From Bacteriovoracaceae bacterium (GTDB lineage Bacteria; Bdellovibrionota; Bacteriovoracia; Bacteriovoracales; Bacteriovoracaceae), in contig CANFNN010000041.1 in the NCBI GenBank assembly GCA_947448095.1, positions 1 to 14,671 of the forward strand: a DNA stretch of 14,671 bases. The letters are read 5' to 3'. Numbering within the stretch: position 1 is the first letter of the stretch; every line of letters starts with the position of its first letter. Position numbers and translations under genes: made by a program. Positions 7,350 through 14,488 of this stretch are shown in pieces. The notes beneath the pieces were generated by a model, which was not told where the DNA came from, did not search any database, and saw nothing but the letters and a program-made list of their open reading frames with translations.

Positions 7350-8696
7350 TTGAAGAAGCTACTCATTTTACAGACGGATGAAGCTTACTTTCTTTTCGAA
7401 ACATTGATTACGCTTGATCATAATCGTGAATTATTTAACGATTTTGAAATAACTATTTTAGTAGACCCTAAATCGCTCGCCCAGCTCAAAGACGGAAGTG
7501 AACCTATTCTGACCGGAATCACAACAAATCTTGCAGCCGTTATAGATAAAGAATTTGATTTAAGCGTGAACCTGTCTATGAATGAAACTTCATGGGTGTT
7601 ACATGAAAAGATTAAATCCTATAAAAAAATTGGGCCACATCAAAATGAAAAACAACTTTTGATTGATGATGCTTGGTCATCGTATTTAATAACTCTAAAG
7701 GCCAGAGCCCCTTTTTTAACTTTTCATTTGCAAGATATTTACAAAAATATTCTTGGCATTAAGAAAATTGCAAACTTTCAGAAAACTCCAAAAAATTTTC
7801 AATTTGTAGTTATCGGATTATGTAACACTGATATTTTTTCTTCGATGGAACAAGAGAAGCTAGTTAATCTTATTCTTTCAGGCCAACCTCACTTAAAAAT
7901 TAGAGACATTTCAGAAATAGACCCAATTTCTAATCTTTCCCAGGTTTTATATATTGGCCCAGCGAACTTTCAGGCCGTAAAAATTTGTGAAGCCGGGGCA
8001 CAAGGAATTTTTCTCACCAGTCATTTCCAGGGTTTCAACTTGCTTCCTCATGATCAGGGGCACCTACTCGTTAGCTCAAAAAACTCTCACTTCAATGCAG
8101 ACAAGTTAATTCCTATTATAAATAGCCAAATTATTCATAAGGATATTCCTCAAAATTCAACGTACGCGATCTATAAGACGGAAGAAGAAAATATTTTTGG
8201 AAGTTATCTCAAAAGTCTTAACTCTAGTGATGATAATTACCCCGTCTACCAATCGCATGTCGTACTATGGAATTTCATTTTAAATCTTTATGAGGTACAT
8301 TTAGATATTTCAAAGTGCCAAATATCACAGATCGAATTAATACGAACGCAAATTGAAGTTTTGAATAAACTCATTCGACTTTATGATTACGCCATGAGTT
8401 CAGTCGACACCATTCATCAGGAAGCCAAATCTGTTTCGGCCAACAATGAAAAGATCCAAGGCCACCTTAAAAACTTAAAAGAAATGGATGCAATAACAGA
8501 CCAAATATCTCAAACAAATTCTTTTCTGAGACCGATCCTCGATTTTTATCGCATTCGCCGCGGCCAGAATTCCGGTGCTACTCTTTTAGAACAATCTCAA
8601 CATAGCTTTTTGACTTACTCCGAAGAACATCAAGCCCTTAAGGCCTTACTTGAATTATTTTCTGTGACTTTGAGCAAAAACGAAGTTAGCATTTAA
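7350..8696 (+). CDS. Degenerate GT-B protein (family-9/heptosyltransferase-like) with helical C-terminal region
   Basis: Residues 1 to about 260 follow the layout of glycosyltransferase family 9: an opening beta strand KKLLILQ, a following helix ending TLITL, a strand ITILVDP, then FDLSVNLSMNETSWVL and IKSYKKIGPH, then HLQDIYKNILGI, and in the second half VVIGLC and QVLYIGPANFQAVKICEAGA. The catalytic GD...P motif of heptosyltransferases aligns to Y13-F14 and I20. The later D-x-G-P-x-H region reads YIGPANF. The catalytic Asp, the Pro and the His therefore appear to be missing. Residues of roughly 300-448 form a helical, partly coiled-coil-like region not usual in the family. The start is TTG, two bases after the FliT-like stop, without its own clear ribosome site, so translation is probably coupled. 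The role is unknown; an inactive GT acting as a binding partner, or a divergent flagellin-modifying enzyme, are possibilities. Confidence 0.6.
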   Translation: MKKLLILQTDEAYFLFETLITLDHNRELFNDFEITILVDPKSLAQLKDGSEPILTGITTNLAAVIDKEFDLSVNLSMNETSWVLHEKIKSYKKIGPHQNEKQLLIDDAWSSYLITLKARAPFLTFHLQDIYKNILGIKKIANFQKTPKNFQFVVIGLCNTDIFSSMEQEKLVNLILSGQPHLKIRDISEIDPISNLSQVLYIGPANFQAVKICEAGAQGIFLTSHFQGFNLLPHDQGHLLVSSKNSHFNADKLIPIINSQIIHKDIPQNSTYAIYKTEEENIFGSYLKSLNSSDDNYPVYQSHVVLWNFILNLYEVHLDISKCQISQIELIRTQIEVLNKLIRLYDYAMSSVDTIHQEAKSVSANNEKIQGHLKNLKEMDAITDQISQTNSFLRPILDFYRIRRGQNSGATLLEQSQHSFLTYSEEHQALKALLELFSVTLSKNEVSI

Positions 8697-8713
8697 TTAT
8701 CAAGGAAGAAAAC

Positions 8714-9133
8714 ATGTCAAGGATGACTGATCAAGCCTTTGTGGACTTTGACGTCTTAATCACTAATACCGTTCTTATCGCTCAGGACTTACTGAACGAT
8801 ATTGTTGGTCAGATTAATAGCATCGAAACTTTCATTCCGGAAAAAGAGTATTTCTGGAATCTTCAGTTAACTGGCCTGTCCTCTGACATAACAAAGTTTG
8901 TTGAGCTGACCACCATGATGGCCAAGATTCTGACCAATCGAAAAAACATCACTATCCCTGAGATCAAACAATCCCACATTCATTTGTTATTTGTTCTTAA
9001 AGGTATTAATCAAGCTCAAAAGAAACACGACTCAATAGTATTAGAAGATTTGATTAAGTATGAATTAAAAGATAATTTAACTCAGTGGAAAATAGATCTT
9101 ATTCCCCAAATCAAACGACTTCTAAACTTCTAG
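8714..9133 (+). CDS. Helical protein of unknown function (139 aa) in the flagellar operon
   Basis: I do not recognise a family. The protein is predicted to be almost wholly alpha-helical. It has an amphipathic N-terminal helix (FVDFDVLITNTVLIAQDLLNDIV pattern, about 9-31), a middle section around ITKFVELTTMMAKILTN, and a C-terminal pair of helices ending IDLIPQIKRLLNF. It has no signal peptide, membrane segment or Cys pairs. The ATG at 8714 is well supported by AAGGA seven bases upstream. It lies 17 bp after the GT-like gene and its last 49 bp overlap the likely start of the histidine kinase gene. The position suggests a partner of the proteins on either side, but nothing in the sequence proves it. 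Confidence 0.75.
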   Translation: MSRMTDQAFVDFDVLITNTVLIAQDLLNDIVGQINSIETFIPEKEYFWNLQLTGLSSDITKFVELTTMMAKILTNRKNITIPEIKQSHIHLLFVLKGINQAQKKHDSIVLEDLIKYELKDNLTQWKIDLIPQIKRLLNF

Positions 9134-10803
9134 CGATTCATATTGATCCGCAAATCCTGAATGATATCCCAGAAGGAACTATAGATAGTTCTATTTTCAG
9201 ATCTGTGCCCGCCAATGAAGCCCAATTCATATTATTAAAAAAGAAATCTCGCATCTGGGTCCAACTACCCGATGGAGAATTTTGTGATTATCCATACTAT
9301 GTTAAAAATATCTCAAAACTCCTTGAGACTTTTAAATTTTACTCGCTAACAAATAATAGTTCGATGGAGGCATTCCAATCCTTTATCAAGTCAACTCAGG
9401 TAATTGAAAAAAAGATTTTCTCTAACGTCTCTATGGGCCCAGGTGAGAACGTCAAAGACCTTTGGGATGAGATTATTAAGAAAGTGAATAATATTTCAGC
9501 TCAGTCTCACAGCTTAAAAGGATTGGTGGAAAAAATCCTAGAAGTTCCTTTCCTACAAAACTTTCAAACATCACTCATTATTCTTCACCTTAAAGGTCAA
9601 ACCAAAGCTGAGCTAATGGGAACAATGTGGAGAAGTGAACGTGTTCATAGCTTAATTGAAGTCAAAGAATTCAATAGCTGCTTTAACACCATTAGAAAAT
9701 CAAAAATCAAATCATTTACGACGGATAGCTTTTCTAAATTAAATCTACCATTTAACGGAAGTTTTTTAGCTAAAGAAGTAATTAGTAAAAAATATAGTTT
9801 AATTGCCATTGTTTCTAGGCATGATTTCCTTAACTATGGAACGGACGAGATCGAACTTTTTGAAACATGTATCGACTTATTACAACCTCATTTTGAGAGA
9901 TTAATTGATCAGGAGTTTTCTGATAAAAAGATTTCGGAATTAAGAGTATGTCTTAAGGATTTTCCTCTGCCGTTGAGAATCAGAGATTCACAGTCCGGTT
10001 CCTCGTTTATGAATGATCTTTTTAACGATGAACTTCAGGATCAGGATATTTTCTTTAATAAAAAAATTAAAGGACCATTCAGTCTCGATCTCTATGACAG
10101 CGATGAGCTCCGTCACTATGCTTTTGATCTATTTCACTTTCAAAGAATTTCTCTTCTGGGTGAACTTCTAAACACTCTCAGGCATGAACTTAGCAACCCT
10201 TTATTCGGCCTAAAACTCAGCTCGCAAATATTTTCTACCCTTGATGTGAATTCTGACGATAAAGAACTGATGGCAGAAATCGAAAAAAACGTAGATCGAT
10301 GTCAGGCGATAATTGAGAACTTTTCAAATCTGTATCAAATACAACCTGACAACCAACCAGTTTTACTTAAAAAGATGATTGATGAATCACTAGTACTTGC
10401 AAAAAGTGAGATCAGAGAAGTTTCCAAAAAAATTAATTATTCAAACGGAACTGAATCAATTCAACTTCATGTTCCCCTGATCTTTGTAGTTCAAGTTCTC
10501 TTCAATTTAATTGTCAATTCAGCCCAGGCGATGCGCTCACAGACTCAGCGAGCGGAGCTCTCTATCAATATGTCCATTTTCGAGAATCACGTCATTATCG
10601 ATATTTCAGACAATGGTCCAGGCATTCCAGATGATAAGCTGATTAATTTATTCAAACCATTTTTTACCACTAAATCCCAAGGCACTGGGCTAGGTCTCGT
10701 TTTATCGAGAAATCTCACCCAGCGTATGGGCGGAAATCTTGAGTACGTCATTAACCCCCATCACAAAGGCGCCTGCTTCAGGGTGAGTCTACCTATCTCA
10801 TGA
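9085..10803 (+). CDS. Sensor histidine kinase (NtrB-like core, possible GAF domain)
   Basis: The kinase core is complete. The H-box is LRHELSNPLFGLKL with the phospho-accepting H367, followed by E368 and N371. The N-box is FNLIVNSAQAM (473-483), G1 is DNGPGIP (509-515), the F-box is LFKPFFTTK (522-530) and G2 is GTGLGL (533-538). No membrane segment is visible, so it is a cytoplasmic kinase. Residues of about 141-275 have a GAF-like strand/helix pattern (SLIILHLKGQ, YSLIAIVSRHDF, then a long helix). Residues 1-140 are unassigned. The start is GTG at 9085, the only standard in-frame start before the sequence KLLAIHIDPQ. It has no strong ribosome site and overlaps the preceding gene by 49 bp. 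The end overlaps the response regulator start by ATGA. It probably phosphorylates that regulator. The ligand is unknown. Confidence 0.88.
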   Translation: MENRSYSPNQTTSKLLAIHIDPQILNDIPEGTIDSSIFRSVPANEAQFILLKKKSRIWVQLPDGEFCDYPYYVKNISKLLETFKFYSLTNNSSMEAFQSFIKSTQVIEKKIFSNVSMGPGENVKDLWDEIIKKVNNISAQSHSLKGLVEKILEVPFLQNFQTSLIILHLKGQTKAELMGTMWRSERVHSLIEVKEFNSCFNTIRKSKIKSFTTDSFSKLNLPFNGSFLAKEVISKKYSLIAIVSRHDFLNYGTDEIELFETCIDLLQPHFERLIDQEFSDKKISELRVCLKDFPLPLRIRDSQSGSSFMNDLFNDELQDQDIFFNKKIKGPFSLDLYDSDELRHYAFDLFHFQRISLLGELLNTLRHELSNPLFGLKLSSQIFSTLDVNSDDKELMAEIEKNVDRCQAIIENFSNLYQIQPDNQPVLLKKMIDESLVLAKSEIREVSKKINYSNGTESIQLHVPLIFVVQVLFNLIVNSAQAMRSQTQRAELSINMSIFENHVIIDISDNGPGIPDDKLINLFKPFFTTKSQGTGLGLVLSRNLTQRMGGNLEYVINPHHKGACFRVSLPIS

Positions 10804-11159
10804 AATATATCCTAATTATCGAAGATGAAATTCTAATCCAGCAGTCCCTTAAAAAACTTTTAGAGCGAAAGGGCGCAAAGGTTGACGTCTCGGCTAGTGG
10901 TAAGATGGCAATCGACCTGATTTTGACTAATAATTATGACCGAATAATCTGCGACCTTATGCTTCAAGACATTTCGGGCTTTGATGTCATTGAGGAGTCT
11001 AAAAAGCGCTACTCAACTGAGGATATAGGGAAAAAATTCGTTATCATGACGGCCTATAATTCTCCACAAGTTCTTTCCCGCGCTAACTCTTATCAGTGTA
11101 AACTATTAAATAAGCCATTTGATAATCTTGATGAAGCGTTGAAAATCATGACGGAGTAA
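10800..11159 (+). CDS. Single-domain response regulator (CheY-like receiver)
   Basis: This is a stand-alone receiver domain of 119 aa with no output domain. The acidic pocket is E8-D9, the phospho-acceptor is D52 in IICDLMLQDISG, the switch residue is T84 in VIMTAYNS, and the conserved Lys is K105 in LLNKPF. Its ATG overlaps the kinase stop codon (ATGA), so the two are co-translated and are very likely cognate. Without a DNA-binding domain it should act by protein contact, like CheY or Spo0F-type relay proteins, or by feeding a separate output protein. Its place at the end of a flagellar operon makes a flagellar target attractive, but that is inference. Confidence 0.9.
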   Translation: MKYILIIEDEILIQQSLKKLLERKGAKVDVSASGKMAIDLILTNNYDRIICDLMLQDISGFDVIEESKKRYSTEDIGKKFVIMTAYNSPQVLSRANSYQCKLLNKPFDNLDEALKIMTE

Positions 11160-11162
11160 TTT

Positions 11163-12065
11163 ATGAAACAGGCATCTCTGAATATTGTAGGAATAACTCT
11201 AAAACCCAACTCCACTCCGGAATTTTATAATATACTTCCCAATCTTTGTTCATGGCTGCTTCGAAGAAAACGCCAAATCATCTTTAATATCGACGATAAA
11301 GACCGTGTTTTAAAGTTTTTCAAATCCAAAAACGTTGATCACTTGGAATTTTGGGACACTAAATCTTTCCACAAAAATGTCGATCTCATGCTTTCGCTTG
11401 GTGGAGATGGAACATTGATTGGTGTTTGCCGGAGAATTAATTCGAAAATTCCCGTTCTTGGAATCAATTTGGGCCGACTAGGATTTATTACAGAATTTAA
11501 TAAAAATGAATATATTGACCGGTTGAGTGCCATCCTTGATGGTAAGTATCAAGTCACAACCAAACCGTTGTTCCACATTTCTGTCTTGAAAAAGAACAAA
11601 ACACACTTCAAGGACTATTTTTTTAATGATGCTGTTTTAGCAAAAAATGACATCGCAAGGATGATCTACATCAGAGCAGAGCTAGGCACAGAGCATGTAT
11701 ACAATATTTCAGGTGATGGCATCATCATCTCCACGCCGCTAGGGTCTACCGCCTATTCGATGGCCGCAGGTGGACCAATCGTCCATCCCGATGTCAAAGG
11801 CCTGGTCTTGACGCCAATTTGTCCTCACTCACTTATTCATAGACCTTTTGTGGTTCCTGATAGTGCCCCTATATCGATTAAGATACTGCCCCCACACCAT
11901 TCTATGACCCTGACTCTTGATGGTCAGGTAGGCTTGAATGTGGATGACCAGGACGTAGTTATGATCAATACGGCAAAAGTGAAAAAAGTTCTTTTGATTA
12001 AAAACCCTGATCGCAGCTATTTTGAAACGATCCGTGAGAAGTTCATCTTTGCCAAAAGAGATTAG
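11163..12065 (+). CDS. nadK: NAD kinase
   Basis: This enzyme phosphorylates NAD to NADP and is the sole source of NADP in most bacteria. The diagnostic GGDGT motif is at 80-84, with the catalytic D82, in LSLGGDGTLIGVCRR. It is followed by VLGINLGRLGFITE (98-111). The second conserved block GDGIIISTPLGSTAYS (184-199) continues into MAAGGPIVHP. The usual NE motif appears as ND in FFNDAVLA. Length (300 aa) is normal. The ATG at 11163 has GGAG six bases upstream, overlapping the end of the response regulator gene, with 3 bp between the genes, so it is probably in the same transcript. There is no functional link to flagella that I can see. Confidence 0.96.
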   Translation: MKQASLNIVGITLKPNSTPEFYNILPNLCSWLLRRKRQIIFNIDDKDRVLKFFKSKNVDHLEFWDTKSFHKNVDLMLSLGGDGTLIGVCRRINSKIPVLGINLGRLGFITEFNKNEYIDRLSAILDGKYQVTTKPLFHISVLKKNKTHFKDYFFNDAVLAKNDIARMIYIRAELGTEHVYNISGDGIIISTPLGSTAYSMAAGGPIVHPDVKGLVLTPICPHSLIHRPFVVPDSAPISIKILPPHHSMTLTLDGQVGLNVDDQDVVMINTAKVKKVLLIKNPDRSYFETIREKFIFAKRD

Positions 12066-12087
12066 TACGTAAAAGATACGCTTTTTC

Positions 12088-12116
12088 TTGACATCCGTAA
12101 ATTATCCGTAATACTT
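12088..12116 (+). promoter_or_regulatory. Likely promoter region of recN with a tandem 8-bp repeat
   Basis: A perfect -35 hexamer TTGACA (12088-12093) is followed, at 16-bp spacing, by a weak -10 candidate AATACT (12110-12115). The 8-mer ATCCGTAA occurs twice, at 12093-12100 and 12104-12111, with starts 11 bp apart, about one helical turn. Both copies lie between -35 and -10, where a bound protein would control transcription. Just upstream, TTAGTACGTAA (12062-12072) is one base off the TTAC-N3-GTAA site that I recall as reported for Bdellovibrio LexA, and it overlaps the nadK stop. Confidence 0.45.
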
Positions 12117-12136
12117 AGAGAGAAGAGAGGGTGTTT

Positions 12137-13765
12137 ATGGAAATTAAATTCTATTTAAAAAAATTGATTATTCAGAATTTCGCTACCTTTAAATCCCAGT
12201 CGATTCAATTTCGGCCAGGTTTTAATGCGATTATCGGGGAAACCGGATCTGGTAAGAGCTTAGTACTTGATGCACTCCAAATAATTCTTGGTGCAAGAGC
12301 GGATAAAAGAGTTGTGAGAAAAGACACTGAATTCTCTTTAATTGAGGCTTCTTTTTTTTGTATCGATTCTGAAATTATTCAATTCCTAGAATCAGAAGGA
12401 TTCCCAATTGAAGGGAAAGAACTAATTATTAAGCGGCTTATCTATAAAAATGGCACGACAAAAAATTATATTAATCATCTAGCTTGTACCGCGAGTTTTT
12501 TGGCTATTTTCTCACGCCGCTACATTGATATTGTAGGACAATTTGAAAATCAAAAACTCTTATCCGAAAGTTATCAATTAAGTCTTTTGGATCATTATGG
12601 AAAAGTATCCACTGAATTAGCCGCCTACCAAAAACAATTGCAAGATTATAAAGAACAACAACTGCGTTTGAAAAATCTGGAACAATCCAAAACTCAAAGA
12701 GAACAAAGATTAGATTATTTAAGTTTTCAACTTCAAGAGATAGAAAAACTGAATCCATCCTCCCAGGATGAAGAAGATCTTCTTAAGAAGAAAAACCTTC
12801 TAATAAACGCTGAAAAGATTAGCAAAATCTCTTTTCACGTGAAGGACATTTTTGAAGGAGACGAGGGACAACCTGGTCTCCTTTCACAATTAAAAAAATT
12901 AAACACTATTGTCGTCAAAAATAAGGAGTTCCTTGAAAGTAATATTTCTGAAGTCTCTGAGATTGATGACAAACTCCATCATCTTTTTGAAAATATTAGT
13001 AAAAAACTTGATCTTGATATGGATCCACAGGAACTCGAAGGAGTTATCGAACGATTAGATTTTTATCAAAAATTAAAAAGGAAATTCGGCGGTAGCTCAG
13101 AGTCGATTCTTCAATCTCAAGTTGAATTTTTAAAGGAAAGAGATGATCTACAGTTACTTGATATTAATTTGGAAGAAATTAAGAATAATTTGGTAATAAT
13201 TAAAACTGATTTGCTGAAGAAGGCTAAGCATTTACATCAAAAACGTATTCTGAATGCCGCTAAACTTTCTAGGGAACTTACCGAGAGAATTCAAAATCTT
13301 AAAATGACCGGTGCAACAATTAGACTGGTTTTAGAAGAACTGCCTGAATTTAATGAATCCGGCATTTCTCGCGCAAATTTTGTAGCAGAAACAAATCCTG
13401 GCGAAGGCTTTTTTAAAGTTAAAGATATTGCCTCGGGTGGAGAGCTTTCACGAATTCTTTTGGCGGTCAGACAAATATTATCCACCTACGACTCTATAAG
13501 CATTTTTCTTTTTGATGAAATTGATACGGGGATAGGCGGGGAAACTGCCAATTGTATTGGAAAAGCACTTTGCCAAGTCGCCCTCAATGGCCAAGTCGTA
13601 GCTATTACCCATTTGCCACAAATAGCTCAATTTGCTGATCTCTTAGTCATTGTTCAAAAAGAAGTTCAGTCAGAAGAAAAAAACTCTCGCACAGAATCAT
13701 CGGTAAAAGAAATTTCAGGAAAATTGGTGCAAAAAGAGGTGAGACTAATGGCGCAGTTAAGTTAG
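12137..13765 (+). CDS. recN: DNA repair ATPase RecN
   Basis: RecN is an SMC-like ATPase that acts on double-strand breaks together with RecA. The N-terminal half has LIIQNFATFKS and the Walker A GETGSGKS (34-41). The middle is a long coiled coil with clear heptad-like charge patterns (about 155-360). The C-terminal half has the ABC signature SGGELSR (433-439), the Walker B IFLFDEIDTG with D460-E461, and the H-loop region VVAITHLPQIAQFAD. At 542 aa it is of near-usual length. I chose the ATG at 12137 because GAGAGGG ends five bases upstream. The GTG at 12131 would fall on that ribosome site. The last 9 bp overlap the convergent metallophosphoesterase gene. Confidence 0.95.
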   Translation: MEIKFYLKKLIIQNFATFKSQSIQFRPGFNAIIGETGSGKSLVLDALQIILGARADKRVVRKDTEFSLIEASFFCIDSEIIQFLESEGFPIEGKELIIKRLIYKNGTTKNYINHLACTASFLAIFSRRYIDIVGQFENQKLLSESYQLSLLDHYGKVSTELAAYQKQLQDYKEQQLRLKNLEQSKTQREQRLDYLSFQLQEIEKLNPSSQDEEDLLKKKNLLINAEKISKISFHVKDIFEGDEGQPGLLSQLKKLNTIVVKNKEFLESNISEVSEIDDKLHHLFENISKKLDLDMDPQELEGVIERLDFYQKLKRKFGGSSESILQSQVEFLKERDDLQLLDINLEEIKNNLVIIKTDLLKKAKHLHQKRILNAAKLSRELTERIQNLKMTGATIRLVLEELPEFNESGISRANFVAETNPGEGFFKVKDIASGGELSRILLAVRQILSTYDSISIFLFDEIDTGIGGETANCIGKALCQVALNGQVVAITHLPQIAQFADLLVIVQKEVQSEEKNSRTESSVKEISGKLVQKEVRLMAQLS

Positions 13766-14488
13766 ATTCTCAAATGAGATATTATGATTATCAATCAGGA
13801 GAAATGTCTTAGATTTTAAAGCGTAACCATTATTAATATAAACACTCTTTGGATTAATAGAAAAAACGTCCTGAACGTGGCTATGCCCTCCCAGGATAAA
13901 GTCATGCTTTCCCATTGTTTTCTTAGTTACTCCGTCGCGAAAAACTTGCTTAATAAGATTTTCATCATAAAATTTTGATCCACGCTTTCGGGAGTTTTTT
14001 GAGGCCCTATTTCCCAAATAATTCAAAACTACATAGGGCATCAAGTAATTAGCGACAAATCTTAAAGGACTAGAAAGAATTAGAGATTTATATTTTTGAT
14101 AATTGAGATTCTCAACTTCATGCTCATCGCCATGTGAAAAATAATATTCTTTGCCATCAATTATTTCAACGATGGGTATTTGCGACAAAATGACTTCAGA
14201 ATCCGGCCAGCGTTTTTTTAAAAGCTTTTCTAGATGAACATCATGGTTCCCTTCAAAAAAATAAACTTTTTTACCCTTTTTTATCAAATCATCCATGAGG
14301 TCGAAAATATGACCAAAGTTTTCCAAGTACTGTGCATGTGGTCCACACATTAGATCGAAGATGTCCCCCAATAAAAGAACATAGTCGGACTTGACCACTG
14401 TTGGATGAGTCAGAAAACTACACAGAAGATGAAAGGCTTCATCGCCTGGTATTTTCACGTGGACATCAGAAATTGCAACAATCTTCAT
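13757..14488 (-). CDS. LpxH-like metallophosphoesterase (probable UDP-2,3-diacylglucosamine hydrolase or LpxH2-type)
   Basis: This is a calcineurin-like phosphoesterase of 243 aa with every metal-binding motif: DVH (D8, H10), GDIFD (D42), GNHD (80-83), HGD (H119) and GHSH (201-204). Size and the region between motifs resemble LpxH, which cleaves UDP-2,3-diacylglucosamine to lipid X in lipid A synthesis at the inner membrane. The long basic helical insert (about 136-185, including NYLGNRASKNSRKRGSKFYD) fits the LpxH lid, which has a similar NS-K/R pattern. Classical LpxH carries GNRD where this has GNHD, a form I associate with LpxH2-type paralogues of less certain function. The ATG at 14488 follows directly on the stop codon of the upstream gene, so translation is probably coupled. 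The 3' end overlaps recN by 9 bp. Confidence 0.75.
   Translation of the reverse strand: MKIVAISDVHVKIPGDEAFHLLCSFLTHPTVVKSDYVLLLGDIFDLMCGPHAQYLENFGHIFDLMDDLIKKGKKVYFFEGNHDVHLEKLLKKRWPDSEVILSQIPIVEIIDGKEYYFSHGDEHEVENLNYQKYKSLILSSPLRFVANYLMPYVVLNYLGNRASKNSRKRGSKFYDENLIKQVFRDGVTKKTMGKHDFILGGHSHVQDVFSINPKSVYINNGYALKSKTFLLIDNHNISFENLT

Noticed and set aside
13768..13779. TCTCA-AA-TGAGA palindrome just after the recN stop
   Set aside because: The two-base loop is too tight and there is no T run; it lies inside the convergent gene, so it is not a credible terminator.
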